Positions 37,006 to 49,700 of a stretch of DNA of 64,000 bases are shown here, in pieces. Location: the NCBI RefSeq assembly GCF_901709675.1, contig NC_051088.1:11423193-11487192 (forward strand), given 5' to 3'. Position 1 is the stretch's first letter; each line of letters opens with the position of its first letter. The notes beneath the pieces are model-generated. The model was not told the DNA's origin and searched no databases. It saw only the letters and a program-made list of their open reading frames with translations. This DNA comes from Syngnathus acus (lineage: Eukaryota > Chordata > Actinopteri > Syngnathiformes > Syngnathidae). The position numbers and the translations under genes are program-made.

Positions 37006-39650
37006 TATATGGTTGGGAGGTTTACCTGAAGCCCTCTTCGTCAGGCATCTTCTAGTTATTCTGCACTCTGAATACTCTCCTCAAAGTTGCTGTGCTACAG
37101 TATGTCCAAAATTGTTTTTTAATAAATTTAGCCACTGGTAATGATATTCATAGAATTCTTTTCAATTCTTTTGTATAATGACTAACTTGCTTATTTGTGT
37201 TGTGGAAATGGAAATCCAACATTATGCTGCACACACAGGGCAGGGGATGTGATTCTAAGGGAGCATTATTGTGGGAATAAAAAACTTCCCTTGATTTCTA
37301 CTTCTAGTCATTCGTAAATGAAGATAAAGAAATCTTTAAATAAACCGCAGGCTGTTAGCTCGGGGAAAGCAGTGTTCCCGGGGCGCTTGCCCATCTTAAT
37401 TGCAAACACACACACTCACACACACAGGCTGACTTTGTCTTTATTGTTGTACCGCTTAATGCTGCAGTAGCACGTGTCTTTGCAGTCTTGGCTGATCAAC
37501 GTGATAGACAGTAATGAAATGAACGACATCCCTGCAAAGCGTCCAAGGAAGCAAAGGGACTCAACTCATTATTGTGAAACTAATAAAAGTCCCAAACATA
37601 ATACCTCAAGTTACAACATTTGTGTGCCTTATAAATCTTAAATGATTGCAAACATCAGGTTTGTGTCCCACACTTTACCTTAAATCCTCAAAGTCTTTAC
37701 GTCCTATCACTCAGATTGTCATGGTGAGCTTTGTGATCGAGCCTATGAGCAATAAGGGCGGGCTTGTGATTATTTAACAGACCCCCGTCGCCATCCTCAC
37801 TGTCTCACTGCTTTTTAAGCAATTGGATTCCAGCCCATTTATGTATGCCCTTATTTCATTACACAGTTCTACGTTCTGTTCATTTGTATTTGTGAAGGTA
37901 GCTATTATCACTAATAACTGGAGAGCAACGAATGAGCACCCTGTGGATTTTTTTTCTCCTCTGGATAGTTTTTCTACTCGTCCAACGCACTTACGTTGTC
38001 CTAGACAGCGATTATTATGACTCACTTGGTAGAGAAGCAATAACAATTATGTGATCGTGAAATTGTGAGTTTGTACATAGGCCCTGGCATATCTAAGCGC
38101 ACCATGGAATTTTTTTATTTTTTTTTTAAACTCTGGATTATTTGCAGTTATTCTCTATTTTGCACCGTGACAGTTAAGAGCTTTTAAAAGGATCTCACGT
38201 TTATTGTGGTCAACATTTATGTCTTCCAATATAGCATTTATCCATTTTCAAAGCTGTTTATACTCACAAGGGAGCTGGAGCCTATCCCATCTGACTCTGG
38301 GTGAAAGACCCTCCATCTTTTTGATGTAAACATTAACGAGGATGAAAAAGATGAAATCTTGTGTATTGGTATTCTTTACCATATCTCCGTTGACAAGATT
38401 TTCATCAACATCATTGACCTCCCAATTTTTTTAATTTGTATACCGTTAAAAAGATTTCAATCACAGTGACATCACATTTTTATATGAATATGTATCCACA
38501 CCCTCCTGGGGAAATGGCAACTACGACAACAAATAATACTTTTTATTTTCTTGTTGATATAAAATACATAAAAACGTACAACTAAAATAGTGACCAATTA
38601 TTGTAATGCCTTAATAAATGGAAAATTGTCAGAAGGAAATGACTATTTTCACTGCATGTACACTGATGATTTTAGAATGGATCAAGGGTGCTGAATATCA
38701 AAGTGTCCCTTTTAGCCTATTTTTCTGTATGCAGCCCTTGGCGATATTTTTTTAGTGCGTCAGTACATCCTCGCCTTAGCAGTTCTCCTGTATTTCTGTC
38801 CTGCCGTAAGTCTCCCTGTCGCCGGTGTTCTGATTTATTCACTTGAATTTTAAACATATTCGCTAGCCTCTTGAGAGAGTGCGCATTTGCGTGCAATCCT
38901 CTTATTTCAAGGATGATGATTAGTTGAGCATCTCACTTTGAGGTGAGATCGCGTCTCACTTTTGTCTGGGCACACCCCGAAGAATCACAGTTGTGCACAA
39001 TTGTGCCAAGGGAAAATTCTTCATCAAAGAAACTAACAAGATGTCAAGTCCTTCATACACAACAAAAACGAAAAGTTAAAAAAAGCATGGGTGATCCAAC
39101 TTCGTTTGGTTTGATGAGCACTCCCAGATAAAAGCATTCCATCAGTACTGAGCCACTTTATTGCACATGCAGAAATGCATTCATAAAGTAATGGAAGACG
39201 TTTGGACTAAATGGAAATTTGTGAGCTGTTTTTGCACGACACGTAAGCACTTTGGAGACACGTCAGGTTCAATTTCAAAGTTTGGAAGCGAGTGGGCTGG
39301 AGTTGAAGTTGTGTGGAGTGTGTTTAAATGATGCCTGCTTATGAGGAGGAATTTAATGCTTTAGACTCTTAATGCGGCCATCGTGTGACAAGCATACCAA
39401 GCAGACCAGTTGTGTTTCCACAGCAACTGAATTGGTTTTGTGACAATGACCAATCAGCCCTCAAGTACTTCCGGCTCATTTCCAATAAAAGAAATTGAGA
39501 AATTCAGGTTGACTGTTTGAAAGCGTCTTGATTTCGTGGAATCATAGCCAGGTAATCAACGTAGAATGTTCTTTTTTAACCTGTGACCACTCAAAAGTAA
39601 CTGTGCCCAAAAGTTCTAGCTGCTCTGTCTCATGCATGAATGTAAAAAAA

Positions 39651-39681
39651 TATGTATGTATGTATGTGTGCGTGCGTGCGA
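39651..39681. repeat. short (TATG)n/(TGCG)n repeat
   Basis: Imperfect tetranucleotide run. Confidence 0.8.
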
Positions 39682-40479
39682 GTGAGGAAAAGGGAAGACG
39701 TGTTCATGTGCAAACTCAAAACACTGGATAACGGCACCAATACAAAGTATTTTGTTTTTTTGCATCACATTTTCTGGCCACTCCACTTTGTTGAACAGGA
39801 AGCAAGATGCTGATAGCGACACTGCATGGTTTGAAGGATATTTCCATATTTGTATTAAGTCACATTACTCCTTCAGTATTCTCATTAATTCATACTGATC
39901 CATGATCCCTGGTATCAGATGAATATGCCAAACATCATAGTGGTATATTCCCCCCGCCCCCATATCATGATGCTTGCGCAACTGTGGTTCATGTCATCCG
40001 TGTTTTCAATTGCATCAGTGGCGTGCCAATAGGCCTTTTCAAGAAATATAGCGTGAATGTGAAATGAGTGGAATGCTAGTTCACAGGTCAACGTGAAGTA
40101 GCGAAATAGAATCGGAACATAAAATAACCACACCGTCACCCTGAATTGGAAAAGTAGTGGTGAAAATGGATGAATGGAAAATAACCACTAGCATTCTAGG
40201 AAAATATTGATTGCATTGTGAAATGCCATAACAAGAAATGTCTACCAACGTTCTTTAGAGTTAGTTATATAATGCAAGTTGGTTTAATTTAGAGAGGCAT
40301 GCCGTAGTAGAGGAGGGAGCACAGCAAATGCGACATTTCTGAGTGCAGGTATGAGTGTGTGTCAAATCACACGAGCATCTCTGAAGCTGCACCCTTGAGG
40401 AGGCGTCTCCGTAGATGGGATGCACCTCTGAAAGCTTCGTGGAAATTTCCTGTTTGCATCATAACATGCCCTCAACCTG

Positions 40480-40692
40480 ACCTTAATACCACAAGGTTAT
40501 TTATTTATTCATCACTCTTATTTATTCTTTGTTTGTGCCTTCTTGTTTTTATTTTTTGTGTTGTTTACTTGTATGTACGTATATTGTGTACTATGTCTTG
40601 TCACCGTGGGATAGTGGGAACGTAATTTCGATTTCTTTGTGTCTTGGCATGTGAAGAAATTGACAATAAAGCAGACTTTGACTTTGACAATG
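40480..40692 (+). mobile_element. 3' tail of a LINE-type retrotransposon
   Basis: GAACGTAATTTCGATTTC, GTGAAGAAATTGACAATAAAG and a terminal repeat of GACTTT units. This is a common fish retroelement 3' end. The left boundary is uncertain. Confidence 0.6.
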
Positions 40693-41731
40693 CTAGGTGG
40701 CTGCATGTTACCATGACAAGTCACATGTTTGAATTTGATCCCCTCATGATGTTAAGTTTATCTGGCATTAGAATATTAAATGAGGCATAACTGCAGTAAC
40801 TGTAGACTAGCATTAGATAAGCAATACTTGTATTAAATATCCATAACAAATATATTTGATGGGCTAGAATTTGTGCAACTTTGTCTATTTCTGTTTCCAC
40901 AGTGTCAAAAACTTTTTGCCTCTTGTGAGCTTGTTTTAAAGGCAATGAGAGGAGCCGCTTCCATTGGCCGGGAAGCAAATGTTCTTTAACGGCGCAAACG
41001 AACGCTTTAAACTGTGGATATCATGCACGTTATATGTTCACAAATTGAGCACTTTGCCACTTTGATATCATTTCAGTCGACAGTAAGTGACAATACAAGA
41101 TAAAATGGCCACCCCGAGAGACAAGAAGGGGTTGATTTTTCTGCTTCATTCATATTCCACAAATCCAAAATTGATCAGATTATCATATTTAGACTAGTAG
41201 GGGCGCAAAGAAATAATTAAGAACATTTTTGACTTGACTTTAATCGCAGTTGTTGAGAGGGGCGCTTTATCAGAAGACCTGCCACCATGTTTATGTCACC
41301 ATATAAACTTTGCTTCCACGAGAATACGTTCAAAGGCAGTGTGGCGGAGGACACGGCTGTAGCTAATATTATTTCTCGGAGGAAAAAAGCACGAACACAC
41401 TGAATTCACATCAGGCTTTAATTTAATCGGGATTTGTGCTCATCCTCCTTGACTGCAGAGTTCGTCAACTGAGATAATTAACTTTGGAAAGACATCCCAT
41501 CATCCAAACACTGTGATCTATTTGATTTGAAGCGTGTCCACTCAGGCAGCCGTTTCATTTGATGATCTCAATGTGTGTTTGTGTTTGGAGGGAGGTGTTA
41601 AAGGGATTTGTTCAGAGTAATTTGCATCCCCTCTGTGATTGGCTGATTAGACGTAGCTTAAGTTTTGGGGCCAGCACAGCGTTGAGAAGTTCATAGTGCA
41701 CGAAAAACGTAGGAGGAGGAGAATAGTCATC

Positions 41732-42779
41732 ATGGCCCAGAAAAACAACCGTAAGTTAGGATGAATTTTCTTTAATTAGCTGATTAGTTCAGGAATAATT
41801 GTCACATTCTGTGAGGTGTTTGTGGTTTTGTTATTCTCATCCAAAGATTTCTATAGTAACCTTTGTGATCCTGATTTGAGTTGTGCTTTTTACATTTGCT
41901 CTTTGCATCCATTTGGTACAGAAACTGCCTTAGTAAAACGAGAACACTGTTCTTAGCTTCCATATCAGAAAATCCAGCAAGAATGTTAAAGCTGCACATA
42001 GATTAGCCTCGCTGAGCTCTTTCTCCTGCTTCCTTCATTCAGTCCAGCTCAACATCAGGGAATACCGGCCCTCTGATCAACGTGTGGTCACAGAGTTGTT
42101 TTGTGACGGCGTTCGTGAGAACATATACCCGGCCTTCTTCAAGTCCATGAGCCACCCGGACCACGTGGGTGTGGCACTGAGCATCTCTATGGCCGGCTAC
42201 GTGCTCGGCGGCAGCTCCTACTTCCAGGCACTGCTCTTCGGCGCTGCATGGGCAGGGCTCATCTACTTCTGTTGCCACGAAATCTACGAGGGCTACATGC
42301 TAAGAAGGCTGAGCGCAGATATGGCTGATATCCAAGCCAACTATCTGGATAACCCAAATAATGGCTTCTGGGTGGCGGAGGCGGGAGACGGAGAACTGTC
42401 CCGGGTGGTGGGCATGGTGGTGATGACCGGGAGAAGGGAAACCGAAGAAGAGCATCATGACATCCTGAACGGCAGATTGGGGACAGGATCATCGGCCGAT
42501 GGGAGCGGCGATAGCGGAGAGATGTCCTTCTTAGTTGTGGCGTTCCCGTGGCGTCGCAGGAAGGTGGGCTCCCAGCTGACCCAGCGGGCATTGGACTTCT
42601 GCAAAGAACGGGGCTTCGCTCGTCTTTTGCTGGATGTTAGCTCGCCACAGACGGGGGCTATCTCCCTCCTCCGAAAGAGCGGTTTTATTCCGACGTCGTC
42701 GCACAACACCACGCACTCCAATCGCTGGATCTCCAAACTGGCCAGAATCAGTGTGACGCGCATGGAGAAATTCCTCTGA
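41732..42779 (+). CDS. NAT8/camello-like N-acetyltransferase
   Basis: Two exons: 41732-41750 (19 nt, MAQKNN, donor GTAAGT) and 42043-42779, joined to 251 residues (human NAT8 227). The match to NAT8 is in plan and motifs: N-terminal IREYRPSDQRVV, a hydrophobic membrane segment at about 47-83, then LSADMADIQANYL and GFWVAEA (NAT8: LCTDMSDITKSYL, CFWVAES), and a C-terminal GNAT fold. NAT8 enzymes sit in the ER membrane and acetylate cysteine conjugates or lysines; the substrate here cannot be read. Odd points: an acidic, Gly/Ser-rich insertion at about 138-166, and the acetyl-CoA loop reads RRRKVGSQ where NAT8 has RRQGIAKA, so the first glycine is a lysine. A CCAAT-type GATTGG lies at about 41637. 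Single paralogue here; fish often have several. Confidence 0.85.
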
Positions 42780-42913
42780 AAGACTCCAAGACCTCTTCCA
42801 ACCTGGACTGTGAAGCGCATATTTTCCACTTACATCATGCAATATAATTTGTAGCTCCACTCAAATAGATGTCAACCCAACTTCAATACCGGGGTATGTC
42901 ATCCACTTGACCA

Positions 42914-42937
42914 AATAAATACCTATCCTCAAATAAA
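42914..42937 (+). terminator. poly(A) signals of the NAT8-like gene
   Basis: AATAAA at 42914-42919 and 42932-42937, about 140-160 nt after the stop codon. Confidence 0.7.
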
Positions 42938-43659
42938 AGCCTCCTTTTGTCTCGTCAAGAAAGAAGAAAAAGCTGTAATTACATTTGGTGACCTTTGATG
43001 TCACAAACAGATACGACTATATGTGTGATGCTGCAGTTGACCAAAGAGTTGAAAGAGACAAATGGTTTCAGTGTACTGTGTTGTGCCGTTTGAGGGAAAT
43101 GTTTGGGCTCAGAAAAAAAACAAAAAACAGAAGCGCTATCTGATGTCCACTGACAAAAAGAGAGAGTGCCTCCCTTGTGGGGGAGTGAGTTTGCAAGGAC
43201 TTGGTGTTAAAATGAGTTTAGTCCATGTGGGACAAACACAAGTAGTCGAGTAGTGCCCAGAAAAATGATGAGAAGCAGTTGAAGAGGTTGTAATATCAAA
43301 TCGACATTATTTTCATTGCAGGTTCCAGAACGGCCCGGTACTTTTATCTCTACCTGTCTATCACAGATTTCACGAGTGGACGAGTCTCAGCCGCTGGTTT
43401 TGCTGCGATTCAAAAACAAGATTGTAATTGCACGATGTGGCGATGTCGCAAATTCTAGTCCGTCAAATGCAGAAAATGTTTCACACAGATGAAAAATGAT
43501 TTCATGAGTCTTTTCACAACAGTCGTGTAGATCTACAGTTCATGTTCAACATGGATGGTATAAATGGATGTGACTGTTTAAAGAGTATTTGCACTTTTCC
43601 TGGCAGGCATTAGCAGAAGTTTAAATGGTATTGCGTAACATTGTGACATACTTTATGGT

Positions 43660-43740
43660 CATTGTAGCATTGATTGCCTCATTCACTGCCAGCGCAGTTA
43701 AAATAGATCTTTGACGTCCATGGTAGTGAATGAGTTAAAT
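43660..43740. repeat. palindromic teleost repeat fragment
   Basis: CTCATTCACTGCCAGCG and TGGTAGTGAATGAGTTAA face each other around ATCTTTGACGTCC. This is a familiar interspersed fish palindrome; family not assigned. Confidence 0.5.
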
Positions 43741-46700
43741 AACTCATCTAATCATTTGTCCAAAATTTACAGAGACAATACTATATGTGGATGATGGCAT
43801 TGGCATATTCTTTATCATCATGTTCGTTCGTTTTCAAAACTGTTTTTTTTTTTTTACCCTATTTGTTTGTGTTCAATTGAATTAATGTCCGTGTGCAACA
43901 TACCATGGACAATAAATAGCGCCCGTGTTGCGGTCTAGCTATTGTTCTTGGGGGTGCTCAAATATGTGAGAAGTTGAGTCATTTGGAGGTGGGGGAGAAC
44001 TTTGTGTTAAGCCGCTTTCCAGGGAGAAGTTGAATCCGTCTACCTCGGAGGAATTAATGCCAGCCGTCTTCTAAGACCTCACAACTCTTTGCTTAAAATA
44101 CCAATGAAAAATGCAATAGTGTCAGGACACTGGGAGACTTCAAATTCTTTGGAGCTGAAAGAGTGCGGCATACAAAGAGGATAAAGAACGGAGTATAACG
44201 CATTGCATTCAGGCCGGCATGCACGATGAAAATACTGAGATTAGAACTAAGGACAAACAAAAGAATAACAGAGGAGTGTGCAGGCGCAACTTCATTTGTT
44301 ATCATGTCGCATGATTGCAGGGCATGTGTTGTATTGTGTTGATTGAAGTTGCATAGTATAAAATGTATCTTTCAAATCATCTAATGCCTGAACTCGGTCC
44401 CAATCAGCACTCAAACCAAACAAACAAAATAACATGGAGCGAAAATCAAATGCATTGAGTTTGCACGAAGCACAGAATCCATGATGGCTGCTGGTGGGTC
44501 TCCACAGTGGGACATCTTTGAGTTTTGACATCTCCGGCTGTTTTTGTTTGTACTCACCTCTGTTATTTGTTGGATTTTATTCATTTTAAAACTGCCCACT
44601 GTTGCTGTGCTATCGGCTAAAAAATGTTTGTCCCCCTCTACGCTTTTTTTTTTCTCCATGTTTATTGCTCAGGATTTGACTTGCATCTGTGTGAAGGCTT
44701 TTGAAATGGAAATAAGAGCTGATGCTACAAGAGGGGCATAAAGGGCGAGGCCGACCAGCGACTGCTGATGAGGATCAACTTTTTGGGAATGAACACGCAT
44801 GTTGGCAGCCGCTGCGAGCATCCCATGCTCACCTTCCTGCGGGAATGGAATGAGTTGGGTTTTTAATTATCAAACTATGATTTCTAAATGAGTTTTTGGT
44901 GTGTGTCAAAACTGATAATAACTGAAGACAGTGACGAGCCTGGGGAGATTCCAACATGCTGGTGAAGAGACAGACTGTTCTCTCTTCAAAGCGCTCAGAG
45001 ATTACTAACCTTCACTCTGCAGTAAAAGATGCGAATAAAAACACTGGCGAGACAATTAAATGACACGGTGGCATCAAGGTCTTTATAATTATTGTTGACG
45101 GCATGAGCAGAACTAATCGTTTTTCAAACCAAATATATAATAGTCTGCAAGGGATTGACCTTCTTTTTAACATAAATTCCAAATATATAGTCGATAAGAT
45201 AGCATATGAGAGTGGAAGATGTCAGACAGGGCTAATACTGCATTAGGGGCAGGCAGAGCAGTGCCCCACCAAATCCAACTGATAGTGGTGGAGTTTTTCC
45301 TTTGCAATACAGTGAACATGGAAGCTGCTTGGCCAACGCTTTGTTCCGATTTAAAAAAAAAAAAATTCTCATAGTAAAAAGGAAAATGGAATAATCCATT
45401 CCAGCGTCTAAAAACACATCAAGTAATTTTCACATTTTTTAATCAGAGATGCAAGAAAATATTTGTAAATAATAACAATAATAATGTTTATGAATTAAAA
45501 GTTATGTCTGCAACAGATGGAATTTGATCTGAAACATCACATCTATGAATGGTAAAATCCATTCATTTTATCCATTCCTCTATTTTCACATATCCACCAA
45601 AAGTGAGTGAATGATTGTCTACATGTGCTCTGGTCCACTGCAGGTTTTAGTTACAGGGTCACATGTTCATATGTTGAGACGCTAAACCTCAGAGCAGTTT
45701 TTAAAAAATCTAGTCAATCAAAGTGTTTTAATAATTACAATTATCAACGAAATCATGCAAAAAGGTTCATTTAAAGCTTGATGTATGTTTTCTGTCATAT
45801 AGGTTATGTAAGGTCACAACAACTTTATTTTGAAATTCCACTTGGGGAACAATTTCTCCAAATCTGGAATGGCCCACTGTGTGTACGACTGGAGTTTATT
45901 TTTTCTTCTTCTGACAGAATACGATAGTGGCACACAACAGCCGTGATTTGTAATGAAGAACTGAATGATCAAAAGAGCGCATGCAGGAAGCCAGAAGATG
46001 CTCTCATCAGGCATCATTGTTGGCGCTTTGTCATTCATGCCGAGTCGGCTCAACGTTTCTCTCTTATGTTGCCTTCTTGTCAACACGACTCAGCGACTTC
46101 CCTCACCTCGTCGTCGCAATCACGCTGAGGGACCAAAACCACCATCACTCATTTGACCTCTTTGGGGTTTGCTGCTGTTTAGATGCTTAGCGAGCGTTCC
46201 AGAATAAAATCACTGTGTTTTAGTCAAGACTGTTACGGAATGAGTTGAGAGAAGGTCACAAATATCTGGAAACTATTGAATCAATACCAAACATTGTAGG
46301 ACAACATTCTTCATGTGGGGTTTGAAATTTTGCCATTAAAATCTCTGCAGTCTTTCAATTTTGAAATAAAAAAAACATTTACTGGTTCTCCTTTAACAGC
46401 TTGAGAGACGTCTTAATATAACACGTAGCCGCAGGGTCACTCAGCTATTTTTCACTTTCAAATTTATTCAACGGGCTGGATTTAACCAACAAACTGGATG
46501 TTTGACACCCTGCGTATAGAGCACTGTGATTTGTTTTTCCAATTTAAACATCATTGCTATGGACAGGAAATGTTTTTGCTATGATTGTTTTTTTACCCTG
46601 GAGTGAGGCGAGATTCAAAACGTGGACATTAACAAAGTTTAAAAAGCCGACATTCATGAAAAGGAGCTATCTTTTGGCTGGGAGTAATTTTATCAAGATG

Positions 46701-49700
46701 AAAAGTTATCTACCCTTTTCCTCCCTCTCAAAGAGCCACTTGGGTCTGAACATTCTGTAATATATTTTTCTACAGCTAGACTTTTCATCATTTTTTTTTT
46801 GCACATTCAAATGTGTTGTTGAATTTCTTAGGGCCATCTCAAGATGTTGATCCCCCATTCCTGCTCACTCACATAATTAGTCGTGGAAAAAGTTTGTTTT
46901 CCTGTGCAGTGAACCCTCTCTCGTCATGGAGGAAGGGACTGGGTTGACCCGTGAATAGAGAAATGCACGTCGAAGTGATGGCTATTGAAATGCATATGGG
47001 ACGTTTTGCACTCAAATAAAAAAAAAAAATAATGTGTTAAAAATCCCAAGTTACAAGTCACCAAGACTCCAACTACCTCACAATGATTGCCTCACCCCAT
47101 CTGCAGTTGAGTAAACAAGCCAGCCTCTAATTTTCGGACATATGCTGATACTGTATGCTGTCATTTGAATATCTTTTTATAATAGTATTATTTCAAGAGT
47201 TTACAATCTGCCTGCGTCTGTCACAAGGTTTAAAACACTTCTTTGTGTGCTAATCATGAGTCACGCGCTGCCTGTGACCTCACGCCGCCATCTAATGAGT
47301 GAAAGTTCAAGTGGCGTTCAGCAAGCCGATCACGTGGAGGAACTGCTGCTAGCCTCAAGGCAACACAATGGCTGCCTTGACACTATCCAAAGGCACAATC
47401 CAAATTGTTGACAAGTGACGTTAACTTTAACCTAAGATGAATTTGACTTCAATCAGTACAAATTAGATTTTTATTAGAAAAAAATAGCCATACAATCCAG
47501 TCAAAAACATCACAGTCTCTAGAAAACGCTGACTTGGCTATTTAGCCCAACAGTTGTCTGACCCGTAACAAAAGCCTCCCTTCAACAAAAAAGAAAAGGA
47601 AACACACATCAATAACTGACACTGGAAGAAGAACAGAAGATTTGTTCTGAGAATATGAAATGGAAAGCAATGCCTGTGAAAAAAGATTTCAAGATTTAAT
47701 CCTAATTTGAAACCTTAAATCGAGTTTGAAACCCTACTTTGAGACGATCTGAGTCAATATTTAGGGCTTATTAAAAAAGTAGTGTAAGACAAGTGATACA
47801 AAATAAATAAACGACATTTGTAAAATAATCTAATAACAGACACCAAGAGATAAAAAAATACCTGGTCTGACCCAGATGTTGGTTCATTTTTGTGTGCATG
47901 CCAAACTCTACTTCCTGTTTCTTTTCTAGCTAAGCGATTCCTCTTACATTCACCTCCACCTTAATGCCGTCATTTTCAATCAAAGTCATTTCTGCGCTTG
48001 TTTTTCATAGGAGCTGCCGTGACAGAAAGCAGACCGCCCTTATCCTTCATCACAGACCAGACTGGCACTTCAATGACGTCCATCAACTTGCCATAATGCA
48101 GCTTGCTCACAGAATCATGCAAAGGTAAAAATTGAGGGCAGGGTTGGTGGGAGGTCTGCTGAAAGCCGGCATGTCACTCGTGGTTAGCGTCATGACAAGG
48201 GCAAGGATGAGCCGAGCAGGAGATGATTGGTCCCCTTTTCCCAAAAGGCTTTTCCCTTAAAAGACAGGAGTGATATTTTTTAGGAGGATTGCGCCAGTGA
48301 TGTATATCATGACATGCTAGCAATCACCACCACAGGCAGAAAAATCAGCCTGAACTCTAACAACTTTGTGTGGCAAAATTCAAAAAGAACCACGGTATGA
48401 CCCTCAAATTGCGCTCCAAACATGGCTGCACATCTTGGACAGTGGTGGTTCTCACAAGGATTCACCCAAATTAATCTGAACTGGGCGGTTGAGAGATGAT
48501 CATTCTTTTTCTAGTCTATCATTTAAATGTGAGATGTAAATTACACAGCTGACATTGTTTGCATCTGAGCAAAATTGAACGATTTGAAATCCTCCACAAT
48601 GTGTTTCAACACAGTTCAAGTTGTGCCAGGGCAATGTGAACTTGTTTTGAGAAGAGAAAAAAAAAAACAGGCCTGGTTGTGCCTAGCGACAATGGCTGGG
48701 AAAGAGCTGCTGGTTGGGTCAAGGGCGTCTTTAGTGCCCGCTCCCCTCAACAGAAATTTGTTTTGTTCCCTTAAGTGGCTGTGGGAGTGAAAGGAATGAA
48801 ATGTTCTCTTCCTTCATGGGCATTGCACCTTTGACGGGAAGCAGGGTCACACACATCAACATCATCATCATCATCACGAGCCACCGTGTTTTTCCTCATT
48901 AGATAGACTCCATGCCGCTCTGACTAATGCTTAGTTACAGTTCACTTCAGGGGGTATTTATGTGACCCAGTGGATGCAATCAAGGAGAACGCTGGAACGT
49001 GAAAAGTATAAAGCTCTGGAAAAATGGAAGCAAAAAGAATGCTACACTTTTATGACTTTTTTTGTTAGTCGAAATGGCCAATATTTGTGTCTAGGAGTTG
49101 TTGTCAGTAGTTGATAGTAGTAGCTCCTCCTGTAAGTGGCATCTGTGTTATTTTTTTTCATCATGACTGGGATCTCTCTTAACTCCCTTAATGATAGGTT
49201 AAGATGATTCCCACTTCAGAAAATGGAAGTGAAAGAAATTAGATGAGTAAAATGATTACAAACTGAAAGTAAATGTTCTGTGCGGATGTATCTTTGATTC
49301 CAAACGAACTTTTCTTACAATCTTTTCAAGGAATCGCTCCATCAAAGAGTACAACTATTTGCAAAAGAAAAGAATGATTTTTTTCACTCAGGGTGTGATT
49401 TGATAAAAACCTTGCCAAAGAAGCACGAGTTCAAATGATAAAATCCAAGCCCCAAAGAGTCTCTCTTATCTGTCACAGTTAAATCCAAAATACGTGGGGA
49501 TAATCTTTCAATGAAAGCTTTCCTTTTATAAGTTGTGCCATTAGGAATGTCAATTTATCTAGCGATTCACCACATGTTTTAAAGTGCTCATAAAATGGAA
49601 TGTAGGTGGTGAATGTAAGTCAGGAAAAAAAACCCAAGTCAATCCACTGGCATTCATTTGGAGAATTTCTCTTTGCAAACGTTTATTAAACTCACAAGAA

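Larger units (their letters stand above)
33110..41731. other. intergenic region between pfdn4 and the NAT8-like gene
   Basis: No gene found. DOK5, which lies between PFDN4 and CBLN4 in human, is not recognised. Content: paired oestrogen-response-like palindromes (34519-34556), a degraded SINE copy (35211-35512), tandem CAAACGTATT units (36304-36425), a MITE (36639-37005), a SINE fragment near 38240-38300, a TATG/TGCG repeat (39651-39681), and a LINE tail (40480-40692). Confidence 0.5.
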
